From: a virus | Direction: 5' to 3' (one strand) | Length of the DNA stretch: 38,600 nucleotides | Virus record (IMG/VR): IMGVR_UViG_3300009157_000009 | Location: 1 to 38,600 of that record | In this document: positions 28,238 through 34,322 of the stretch, one piece after another | How the letters are laid out: each line of letters opens with the position of its first letter | Numbering within the stretch: position 1 is the stretch's first letter | Notes under the pieces: model-generated | Database searches by the model: none | Seen by the model: the letters and a program-made list of their open reading frames with translations, nothing else | What the model was told of the DNA's origin: nothing | Translations under genes and position numbers: made by a program

Positions 28238-29553
28238 CCCCGACCCGCCAGCAGAACCCCCTGTGCGACGAGCTGCTCGAGCGCCGCGTGCTGGGCGCGT
28301 GCATCCTGCGGCCCTCGCTGCTGCTCGAGCTCCCGCTGGCCGAGCAGGACTTCGGGAGCGCGAAGCACAGGCAGATCTGGAACGCGCTTTTGTACCTGCA
28401 CGCCGAGGGCGACGGCGTGGACACGGTGCGGCTGTACGAGCGCCTCTCGACCGCGGGCAAGGTCGAGTCCGTGGGCGGCCTGGACTACCTCGTGGGGCTC
28501 ACGGATGTGTTCCCCGAGGCCGCTCCGCCCACGAAGCGCCTGCGCGAGCTGACCCGTCTGCGCACGCTGCGCGACGCGGCAAACCAGGTGCTGCGCGCGG
28601 TCGACACGGGCGACTACGACGCGTCGCTCGCGGCTGCGGCGGACTTGCAGCTGTGGTCCACCGAGGCGCAGGACGCGAACCTGATGAACGCGTACGACTG
28701 CGTGGCGCGGACCCACGACAGCCTGACGAACGAGAGTAAGCGCGTGATCCGCGTGCGCACGGGCCTACCTCGCATGCGCAACGCGATCGGTGACCTCGCA
28801 CTCGGCAGCTTGACGATGCTTGGCGCCGACACGAACGTGGGCAAGAGCTCCATCGCGCTTGAACTCCTGCTCGGCACGGCCACGGACCACTACGGCGCGC
28901 CTGCGGGCTACATCTCGCGGGAGGACCCTGAGGCTCTCGTGGGCGCTCGCTTGCTCGCGATGATGAGCGGGGTGAGCGCGAAGCGCATCGAGCGCAACAC
29001 GCTCAACGTGCAGGGCGAGGACATGACGCTGCTCGCGGCAGCAGTGGCGTCGTACCGCGCCCTGGGCGATCGACTGCTGCTCGACCTGCGTGCAGGCGGC
29101 ACCGAGCTTGACGTGTGCGCCGCGATGACCCGCATGGCGCAGCGTGGCGTGCGTCTCGTGGTCGTAGACTACGCCCAGGCCATCGAACTCAGCGGGCGGG
29201 CGCAGGACCGGCGCAACGAAGTCTCGAAGGTCGCCTCGCGCATCAAGGCTCACGGCGTGCGCGTGGGTCAGGCCGTGGTGCTCTTGTCGCAGCTGTCGAT
29301 TCCGCAGGGCGCGAAGCCTACGGACGAGCCGCAGATGCACTGGCTCAAGGAGTCGCGCGACCTCGCAAACATGGCCGACCACATCATGCTCGCGTGGCGC
29401 GAGAAGCAGACCGACATGGCGGAACTGCGCATCAAGTACGCCAAGGGCAAGTCGGGCGGACTCAACCAAATCTGGCGCATGCAGCGCAACGAACTGACCG
29501 GGCGGCTCGTGGAGCTGCTCGACCGTGCGGGGGACACCGATGATCGAGCTTGA
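28234..29553 (+). CDS. Replicative DNA helicase, DnaB-type
   Basis: This protein has 439 residues. The N-terminal DnaB domain is residues 8-115 (ERRVLGACILRPSLLLEL...QIWNALLYLHAEG). The RecA-like ATPase has Walker A GADTNVGKSS (197-206) and Walker B VVVDY (309-313), with later motifs (VVLLSQLS, and SRDLANMADHIMLAWR). It unwinds DNA at the phage fork, powered by ATP. It overlaps the initiator gene (ATGA). No phage DNA polymerase is encoded, so the host replisome must be used. Confidence 0.9.
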   Translation: MTPTRQQNPLCDELLERRVLGACILRPSLLLELPLAEQDFGSAKHRQIWNALLYLHAEGDGVDTVRLYERLSTAGKVESVGGLDYLVGLTDVFPEAAPPTKRLRELTRLRTLRDAANQVLRAVDTGDYDASLAAAADLQLWSTEAQDANLMNAYDCVARTHDSLTNESKRVIRVRTGLPRMRNAIGDLALGSLTMLGADTNVGKSSIALELLLGTATDHYGAPAGYISREDPEALVGARLLAMMSGVSAKRIERNTLNVQGEDMTLLAAAVASYRALGDRLLLDLRAGGTELDVCAAMTRMAQRGVRLVVVDYAQAIELSGRAQDRRNEVSKVASRIKAHGVRVGQAVVLLSQLSIPQGAKPTDEPQMHWLKESRDLANMADHIMLAWREKQTDMAELRIKYAKGKSGGLNQIWRMQRNELTGRLVELLDRAGDTDDRA

Positions 29554-29698
29554 CCAAGTACTCTCCTGGGTGACGTGGGCATTCTTCTCGGGCCTCGCGC
29601 TCGGCGTGGGCATCGGCGTGTCGCTCACGTTCGCAATGTGCTGGCGCGAGCTGCCGCTGCGCAGCCACCGCGGCCGCGCGCTGCGGGGTGCGCCATGA
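29540..29698 (+). CDS. Small single-span membrane protein
   Basis: This 52-residue protein starts with ATG 29540 inside the end of the helicase gene; its stop overlaps the next ATG (ATGA). Residues 10-34 (VTWAFFSGLALGVGIGVSLTFAMCW) form one transmembrane helix and the C-terminal tail is Arg-rich. A GGGGGA ribosome site is just upstream. It is too short for a standard length cutoff but fits the local coupling exactly. Its function is unknown; a holin is one of several options. Confidence 0.65.
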   Translation: MIELDQVLSWVTWAFFSGLALGVGIGVSLTFAMCWRELPLRSHRGRALRGAP

Positions 29699-29919
29699 TT
29701 TCGCAGGCAATGGCAGACGCGCTCGACGAGGTGGAGACGAAGCTTCGGGCCGCGAGCGTGTCCGAAATCCACCTCTGGGCGGAGCCTTGGTACGACGGCC
29801 CCACCGGCAAAGAGGTTCGTGTGACGGCCAGGGTCCGCGGGCCGGGCATGATCGGCGAGTACCGCATGATGTCGCTCCTGGAAGTGCTCGAGGCGATCGA
29901 TGCGGGGGGCGAGCCATGA
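29695..29919 (+). CDS. Hypothetical small protein
   Basis: This 74-residue protein from ATG 29695 starts with a helix (MISQAMADALDEVETKLRAAS) and then has strands (EIHLWAEPWYDG...EVRVTARVRGPGMIGEYRMM) and a C-terminal helix. A longer frame starting at 29575 is not used, because the membrane-protein gene occupies it. Its function is unknown. It is coupled at both ends. Confidence 0.6.
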   Translation: MISQAMADALDEVETKLRAASVSEIHLWAEPWYDGPTGKEVRVTARVRGPGMIGEYRMMSLLEVLEAIDAGGEP

Positions 29920-30122
29920 GCGTGCGCAAGGACTTCGCCGCCACGTTCACGCCCGAGGAGGTGCGGCTGCTGTACGACCTGCTCGGCCACGTGGAGGCCG
30001 CGCACGCGTACGGGCTGGACCTGGACCAGCGCGTGATCGACGCAATTGCCGCCAGGCCCGAGCTCGCAAGCGTTGCGGCGAAATTTGCGGCGCTGCGCGA
30101 CAGGGCGCGGGGTGATGCATGA
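29916..30122 (+). CDS. Small paralogous helical protein 1
   Basis: This 68-residue protein shares TFTPEEVRLLYDLL near its start and KFAALRDRARGDA at its end with the next gene (TFTLDEVLLAL, KFARLRDRARGA). The middle is longer here. It is all-helical. The pair probably arose by tandem duplication. Its function is unknown. Confidence 0.6.
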   Translation: MSVRKDFAATFTPEEVRLLYDLLGHVEAAHAYGLDLDQRVIDAIAARPELASVAAKFAALRDRARGDA

Positions 30123-30298
30123 CCGGCGCGCGCAGCAGACCGCTCGTCACCACGTTCACGCTGGACGAGGTGCTGCTGGCGTTGCGCGCGTGCGACGTGG
30201 CGCTGTGGGGGCCGCGGCTGACGCAGGAGGAGCGGCTGGTGCTGGAGCGGCTCGAGAGAAAGTTCGCGCGACTGCGCGATAGGGCGAGGGGGGCATAG
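30119..30298 (+). CDS. Small paralogous helical protein 2
   Basis: This 59-residue protein from ATG 30119 overlaps the previous stop (ATGA). It is the shorter sister of the gene just before it, with the same TFT-x-x-EV-x-L start and KFARLRDRARGA end. It is too short for usual length cutoffs, but the homology and overlap support it. Confidence 0.6.
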   Translation: MTGARSRPLVTTFTLDEVLLALRACDVALWGPRLTQEERLVLERLERKFARLRDRARGA

Positions 30299-30300
30299 GC

Positions 30301-30507
30301 ATGAGCAGAAAGAGCACCGAAAAGAAGCTCGCGAGGGCAGTGCAGGACGAAGTCGTGCTGCGGCGTGGTGGCATGCCGCCGTCGTACGGACACTGCCTGC
30401 AACTGGTGCGTGAGCACCTTGCGCTTCGCCCGAAGGAAGACGACGAGCTGCCGCCGGCAGAGTGGCAGGCAGACCTCGTGGCCGCGTGCGCGGGGATGAC
30501 GTCATGA
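30301..30507 (+). CDS. Hypothetical small protein
   Basis: This 68-residue protein from ATG 30301 follows GAGGGGGG (30285-30292). It is basic at the start (MSRKSTEKKLARAVQDEVVLRRGG) and then helical (YGHCLQLVREHLAL, EWQADLVAACAG). No family was recognised. It overlaps the next start. Confidence 0.55.
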   Translation: MSRKSTEKKLARAVQDEVVLRRGGMPPSYGHCLQLVREHLALRPKEDDELPPAEWQADLVAACAGMTS

Positions 30508-30653
30508 TCTTACTATCTGCGACCGCGGCTGCATGCAAAACGTGCTGGGACTGCTGGCCGATCACGCTGGGCGCGTTCGTGCTCGGCTCGTGGTTTGGCA
30601 TCATCATCCTTGGCCTACTCATCGGCGCCAAAGACCGCACGAGGCGCCCGTGA
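30504..30653 (+). CDS. Small single-span membrane protein with CxxCxxC head
   Basis: This 49-residue protein has N-terminal CKTCWDC (residues 11-17), then a transmembrane run PITLGAFVLGSWFGIIILGLLIG (19-41), then a positively charged tail KDRTRRP. The topology is probably N-out or a hairpin anchor; its function is unknown. It overlaps neighbours on both sides (ATGA, GTGA). Confidence 0.6.
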   Translation: MILLSATAAACKTCWDCWPITLGAFVLGSWFGIIILGLLIGAKDRTRRP

Positions 30654-30940
30654 TCGAGGCGCTCTCATGCCCCGAGTGTCACGCGGAGGGCTACCGCGCC
30701 CTCGGTGCGCATGCGCTGGGCGTGCGGGTGTCGTGCGCGCTGTGCGGCTGCGTGTACCTCTTGCCAAGCGTGCGGCGGCTCCGGGAGCGTGCGGACCGCT
30801 GGGCGGTGGACGAGCCGAGCTACCACCCGCCGCGTGTTGCGGGCGCGCATGAGCCGGTGCCCGTGGTGCAGCGCTCGTTCTGGGCGAGGCTGCGTGCATG
30901 GTGGCTGGAGCTGCTGGCGGAATGGCGAGGTGGGGCGTGA
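30650..30940 (+). CDS. Zinc-ribbon protein
   Basis: This 96-residue protein starts with GTG at 30650, overlapping the previous stop. It has two Cys pairs, CPEC (7-10) and CALCGC (29-34), in a ribbon arrangement. A helical middle (RRLRERADRW) and a Trp-rich amphipathic C-terminus (RSFWARLRAWWLELLAEWRG) follow, which could touch membrane. No family was recognised. Confidence 0.6.
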   Translation: MIEALSCPECHAEGYRALGAHALGVRVSCALCGCVYLLPSVRRLRERADRWAVDEPSYHPPRVAGAHEPVPVVQRSFWARLRAWWLELLAEWRGGA

Positions 30941-31119
30941 CCCCCGAAGACATGGCGCAGCGGGCGCGCAAGGAGCGCATCGGCGACGTGGCTAAGATGC
31001 TGGCCGTCTATACGTTCCTCGCGGGCGTGATCGGGCTGGCGCTGCTGGCCAGCTACTACGAGGCCAAGCGAGACCTGTGGCTGTGGCGGCAGTGGTGGTC
31101 AGCCGAGGAGGGGCCATGA
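30937..31119 (+). CDS. Small single-span membrane protein
   Basis: This 60-residue protein starts with GTG at 30937, seven bases after a GAGG site and overlapping the previous stop; ATG 30922 and 30952 are alternatives. A charged N-terminus (RARKERIGDVAK) precedes one transmembrane helix (MLAVYTFLAGVIGLALLASYY) and a Trp-rich tail (DLWLWRQWW). It is a possible holin or membrane anchor; no family was recognised. Confidence 0.6.
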   Translation: MTPEDMAQRARKERIGDVAKMLAVYTFLAGVIGLALLASYYEAKRDLWLWRQWWSAEEGP

Positions 31120-32057
31120 CCCCCGCCCTCGAGAGCGTGCGGATGAGCGCGAAGCCCTGGAGCAAGACTGACCTGGGCTACCTGCGCGCGAACTACGCCG
31201 CGTACGGGGCGCCTTGGTGCGCCATGGTCCTGGGCCGGTCCGAGGGCTCGGTCCGCAACGCGGCATCGGTGCACAAGATTCCGTGTGGCCGCGACACCGT
31301 GGCGGTCCGAGCGCAGAGCACGGTGCACAGCAAACGCCTGACGGGGCGCAAGCGGCCCGACCAGTCGCTAGTGATGAAGGGGCTGTGGGCAGACGGGAAG
31401 CTCAAGGCGCCGGACGCAGCGACGCGCGTGCGCATGTCAGAGGCCATGAAGGCCCATCATAAGGTGCACGGGCACCCGCGTGGTGCTCTCGGCATGGTGC
31501 ATTCAGCGGCAACCCGCGAGCGGCTGAGCGAGGTGAGCGCTGCTCGCTGGGCCGGGATGACCGACGACGAGCGCCGCGCGCAAACGCTGAAGCAAATGCG
31601 TGCCCGTGCCGAGAAGGGGGCGCTGGCTGTGGAGCGTACGGGCGTCTCGTGGAAGGGTGGCTGGCGCGTGGTCGGCGGCGTGCGCAAGTACTACCGCAGC
31701 CGGTGGGAAGCCAACTACGCGCGCTACCTCGAGTGGCTCAGGGTTCACGGCAAGGTCGCGGCCTGGGCGCACGAGCCTGAGACCTTCTGGTTCGAGGGCA
31801 TCAAGCGCGGCAGCGTGACCTACCTGCCTGACTTCCGCGTGACGCTCCCGAACGGTTCGGTTGAGTACCACGAGGTCAAGGGTTGGATGGATGCCCGGAG
31901 CCGCACGAAGATTCGCCGCATGGCGAAGTACCACCCGGCGGTGCGGCTGCTCGTCATCGACAGCAAGGCCTATCGCTCGCTCGAGCGCTCCGTGGCGGCG
32001 TTGGTGCCGGAGTGGGAGATGGGCGTCCGCGCGCCCGCACGAAGGAGGCGCCCATGA
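31116..32057 (+). CDS. Endonuclease: HTH + NUMOD3-like + PD-(D/E)XK
   Basis: This protein has 313 residues. Residues 14-55 are an SANT-like HTH (PWSKTDLGYLRANYAAYG...LGRSEGSVRNAASVH). Residues 100-145 contain NUMOD3-like repeats (GMVHSAATRERLSEVSAARW). The C-terminal nuclease has E199 (RSRWEANY), PDF with D239, and E253-x-K255 (EYHEVKGWMD), a complete PD-(D/E)XK core like that of phage junction resolvases and TnsA-type enzymes. It may resolve replication junctions or act as a homing nuclease. The mix of NUMOD3 with this core is unusual. Confidence 0.75.
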   Translation: MTPALESVRMSAKPWSKTDLGYLRANYAAYGAPWCAMVLGRSEGSVRNAASVHKIPCGRDTVAVRAQSTVHSKRLTGRKRPDQSLVMKGLWADGKLKAPDAATRVRMSEAMKAHHKVHGHPRGALGMVHSAATRERLSEVSAARWAGMTDDERRAQTLKQMRARAEKGALAVERTGVSWKGGWRVVGGVRKYYRSRWEANYARYLEWLRVHGKVAAWAHEPETFWFEGIKRGSVTYLPDFRVTLPNGSVEYHEVKGWMDARSRTKIRRMAKYHPAVRLLVIDSKAYRSLERSVAALVPEWEMGVRAPARRRRP

Positions 32058-32176
32058 ACCACACCGTAACGGTCGTGTTCGAGCGCGGCGAGTTGATCTG
32101 GGCGGTGGTCGCGTACTGCGGCCTCCAGTTTGTGATTGAGCTGGCGCTGCAGCTGCTCAAGCGCAGGGGGCAGTAA
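32054..32176 (+). CDS. Tiny single-span membrane protein
   Basis: This 40-residue protein from ATG 32054 has AAGGAGG upstream and overlaps the previous stop. MNHTVTVVFERGE precedes the transmembrane run LIWAVVAYCGLQFVIELALQLL and a basic tail KRRGQ. The next start shares its last base (TAATG). Its function is unknown. Confidence 0.55.
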   Translation: MNHTVTVVFERGELIWAVVAYCGLQFVIELALQLLKRRGQ

Positions 32177-32376
32177 TGCCGCAGCTGCTGACCATCCTGT
32201 GCGACCGCTGCGACGCCCGCGCGCCCGAGCGGCGGCTGCCACGTGGTGCGCTCGACCAGTCCGACCTGCCCGAGGGCTGGGTGCGGCTGAATGGGCTCGA
32301 CCTGTGCGAAGGCTGCTGGGCGTCGTACTGCGAATGGGAAGGCGCGCACATCAGGCAGCGCAAGGAGACGCGATGA
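32176..32376 (+). CDS. Small zinc-ribbon protein
   Basis: This 66-residue protein has CDRC (9-12) and CEGCWASYC (about 44-52), a four-Cys ribbon with an extra Cys. It is basic at the end (RQRKETR). Its function is unknown. It is coupled on both sides. Confidence 0.6.
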   Translation: MPQLLTILCDRCDARAPERRLPRGALDQSDLPEGWVRLNGLDLCEGCWASYCEWEGAHIRQRKETR

Positions 32377-32471
32377 TCAACGACCCGGTGCAGGCGGTGG
32401 AGTGGACGGTGCGCTTTCTGTGCGCGCTAGGCTGTCTGCTCGTGCTCGCGTGGCTGTGGGAGCGGTGGTGA
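32373..32471 (+). CDS. Tiny single-span membrane protein
   Basis: This 32-residue protein from ATG 32373 has AAGGAG before it. After MINDPVQAVEWTVR, one transmembrane helix (FLCALGCLLVLAWLW) ends in ERW. The start overlaps the upstream stop and the small-terminase gene begins 3 bases later. Its function is unknown. Confidence 0.5.
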   Translation: MINDPVQAVEWTVRFLCALGCLLVLAWLWERW

Positions 32472-32474
32472 CGC

Positions 32475-32936
32475 ATGCCAGCCCCGCAGCACCTCAGCGA
32501 GCAGCAGCGCAAGTTCGCCTACGGCGTGGCGACGCACGGCAACCACACCCAGGCGGCCGAGGAGGCAGGCTATCGGCACCCGCACGCAGTAGGGACACGG
32601 TTGATGAGGCTTCGCCGCGTGGCCGACGAGGTGGTGCGCGTGCGCAAGCAGATCGCCAAGAAGACCGACAAGGCCGCCGTGGCCGACGCCATGGAACTGC
32701 AGACGTTCCTGACTGCGGTCATTCGCGGGCAGGTCAAGGACTACGACCTGACCTTGTCAGGCGACGTCGAGGAGCTGCCCCCGAAGCTTGCCGAACGGCG
32801 GAAGGCGGCCATGGACTTGGCGAAGCTGCTCGGCCTGCTCAAGGACCGCATCGAGCACTCGGGCGGCGTGAGCCTGGTCGAGATGTCCTTCGAGCAGCTG
32901 GTCCAGCTCGCGAAGATCGGAGGCCCCGATGATTGA
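32475..32936 (+). CDS. terS: Terminase small subunit
   Basis: This 153-residue protein has an N-terminal HTH that recognises the packaging site: LSEQQRKFAYGVATHGNHTQAAEEAGYRHPHAVGTRLMRL, a typical terminase_2 small-subunit pattern. Helices that form the ring (residues about 50-120) and a C-terminal part ending in VQLAKIGGPDD follow. It binds pac or cos DNA and hands it to the large subunit. The large subunit gene lies about 16 kb away past the capsid and tail genes. Confidence 0.85.
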   Translation: MPAPQHLSEQQRKFAYGVATHGNHTQAAEEAGYRHPHAVGTRLMRLRRVADEVVRVRKQIAKKTDKAAVADAMELQTFLTAVIRGQVKDYDLTLSGDVEELPPKLAERRKAAMDLAKLLGLLKDRIEHSGGVSLVEMSFEQLVQLAKIGGPDD

Positions 32937-33369
32937 CCATGCGGTGGAGGCCGAGCTGGCGCTTGTCGAGGACGCGTGGGTGAACAGCCAGCGCGACTAC
33001 TACGCGGGCACGCCCCCGGGGGCTTACTACCCCTGGATCCGTAAGCTCGTGCGGCGCAAGCTCGCCCGCACGCTCGTGCTGGTGGACCGTGAGGACGGGC
33101 TCGTGCTGGCCTACGTGGTGGCAGAGAGCGTGGGCAGCGCGGTGCGCATTCACCACCTCTACACGCGCTCGCACTACCGGCGCGAGGGCCGGGCGTTTCG
33201 TCTGCTCGCTCGAGCGTGTGAGCTGCTCGGCGGCGAGCGATTGGAGTACACGTGTCGTACTGCTCGCGCGGCGAAGGTCGAGCGCAGGGCATGGACCGTG
33301 AAGAAATGGTGCGACGCGCTCGGCGCGCGGTTCGTGCACGAAGGAGAGGCAGCCCGTGAAAGTGCTTGA
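32929..33369 (+). CDS. GNAT-like acetyltransferase-fold protein
   Basis: This 146-residue protein starts with ATG 32929, 8 bases before the end of terS. Residues 48-100 (TLVLVDREDGLVLAYVVAESVGSAVRIHHLYTRSHYRREGRAFRLLARACELLG) follow the GNAT order of strand, beta-bulge, RxxG-like loop and helix. Proteins of this fold occur beside small terminase genes in many phages. The acceptor is unknown. Confidence 0.6.
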   Translation: MIDHAVEAELALVEDAWVNSQRDYYAGTPPGAYYPWIRKLVRRKLARTLVLVDREDGLVLAYVVAESVGSAVRIHHLYTRSHYRREGRAFRLLARACELLGGERLEYTCRTARAAKVERRAWTVKKWCDALGARFVHEGEAARESA

Positions 33370-33676
33370 AGTCGTAACGACCACCCGTATCCGTGACCCC
33401 CACCGCCCCCCGATGACGTCCATGACGCAGCGGGACGAGTACAAGACCTCAGACGGCTACGAGCTCGAGCTGCACCCGAGCGGCCTGGCCGTCATCATCC
33501 GCGGCCGGGACCACACGCGCCTGGCCCCCATCGCGAGCGCCATCGTGGTGGAGGAGGACGAGCGCGCGGAGCTGTCGGGCCACGGCGGCGGCGTACTGAA
33601 TGGCGCCGACCTGGCCGCGCTCAAGGCCTCCATCCTGCCCGCCCGCCCGGTGGCAAGGAAGCGGGGCGTGCGGTGA
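33356..33676 (+). CDS. Hypothetical protein
   Basis: This 106-residue protein starts with GTG at 33356 behind AAGGAG. Strands dominate the middle (GYELELHPSGLAVIIRGRD...IASAIVVEED). No family was recognised. It lies between the packaging and portal genes and overlaps its neighbours on both sides. Confidence 0.55.
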   Translation: MKVLEVVTTTRIRDPHRPPMTSMTQRDEYKTSDGYELELHPSGLAVIIRGRDHTRLAPIASAIVVEEDERAELSGHGGGVLNGADLAALKASILPARPVARKRGVR

Positions 33677-34080
33677 GACGCGTGCGCGCCGTGCACCGCT
33701 CGAGCGTCGAGGTGGTGCGCCACGACCTGAAGCCTTTGATCGTGGGCCTGTGCCGCAACATCGTGGAGCACGGCGAGGAGAACACGCAGCGCCTGGACGC
33801 CCAGGACCGGCTCTGGAAGTACGACCAGGTGGAGTGCGTCTGGTATCGGGCCGAGTGCGTCCAGGCGGACCCGCCGCGCTGGCGTGGCGAGACCGTCTCG
33901 GGCCTGCCCGAGCGCGTACCGCCCATCAAGGTGTTCGCCAGCGCGGAGGAGTCGCTCGAGCTCGAGCTGCGCTATCGGTTTGCCCACGAGGTGATGGCCG
34001 CTCGGCTCGTGCGAGACTGGGACGACGCGCGGGCCCGGGCGGGTAAGGCCAAGTTTCTATGCGCGGAGGTGGTGCGATGA
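33673..34080 (+). CDS. Hypothetical protein
   Basis: This 135-residue protein starts with GTG at 33673, overlapping the previous stop. It is helical (LKPLIVGLCRNIVEHGEENTQRL; SAEESLELELRYRFAHEVMAARLVRDW). No family was recognised. Its place just before the portal suggests a packaging or assembly role, but nothing in the sequence proves it. Confidence 0.55.
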   Translation: MRRVRAVHRSSVEVVRHDLKPLIVGLCRNIVEHGEENTQRLDAQDRLWKYDQVECVWYRAECVQADPPRWRGETVSGLPERVPPIKVFASAEESLELELRYRFAHEVMAARLVRDWDDARARAGKAKFLCAEVVR

Positions 34081-34313
34081 ACAAGGACGAGTTCGTGGAC
34101 CTGTGCAAGGAGCTGCTCGAGCACGGCGCAGTGGACGTCACGGCGGGCATCTTCCGCGCGACCTTTCGCCAGCAGCCTGCGCAGGCGCATGCCCTGCGCC
34201 GCGAGCGTGAGGCGCCCGAGGCAGGCAGTAAGCCCCCAAAGCCCGTGACGCCGGACGACGCGCGCCACGGCTACTACGACCGCGTCATGGGCAGCGGCCG
34301 AGACGAACGGTAA
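34077..34313 (+). CDS. Hypothetical small protein before portal
   Basis: This 78-residue protein starts with ATG 34077 behind GGAGGT and overlaps the previous stop (ATGA). It has a short HTH-like helix pair (DEFVDLCKELLEHGAVDVTAGIF), then a charged, disordered tail (EREAPEAGSKPPKPVTPDDARHG). No family was recognised. Confidence 0.55.
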   Translation: MNKDEFVDLCKELLEHGAVDVTAGIFRATFRQQPAQAHALRREREAPEAGSKPPKPVTPDDARHGYYDRVMGSGRDER

Positions 34314-34322
34314 GGAGGACAC

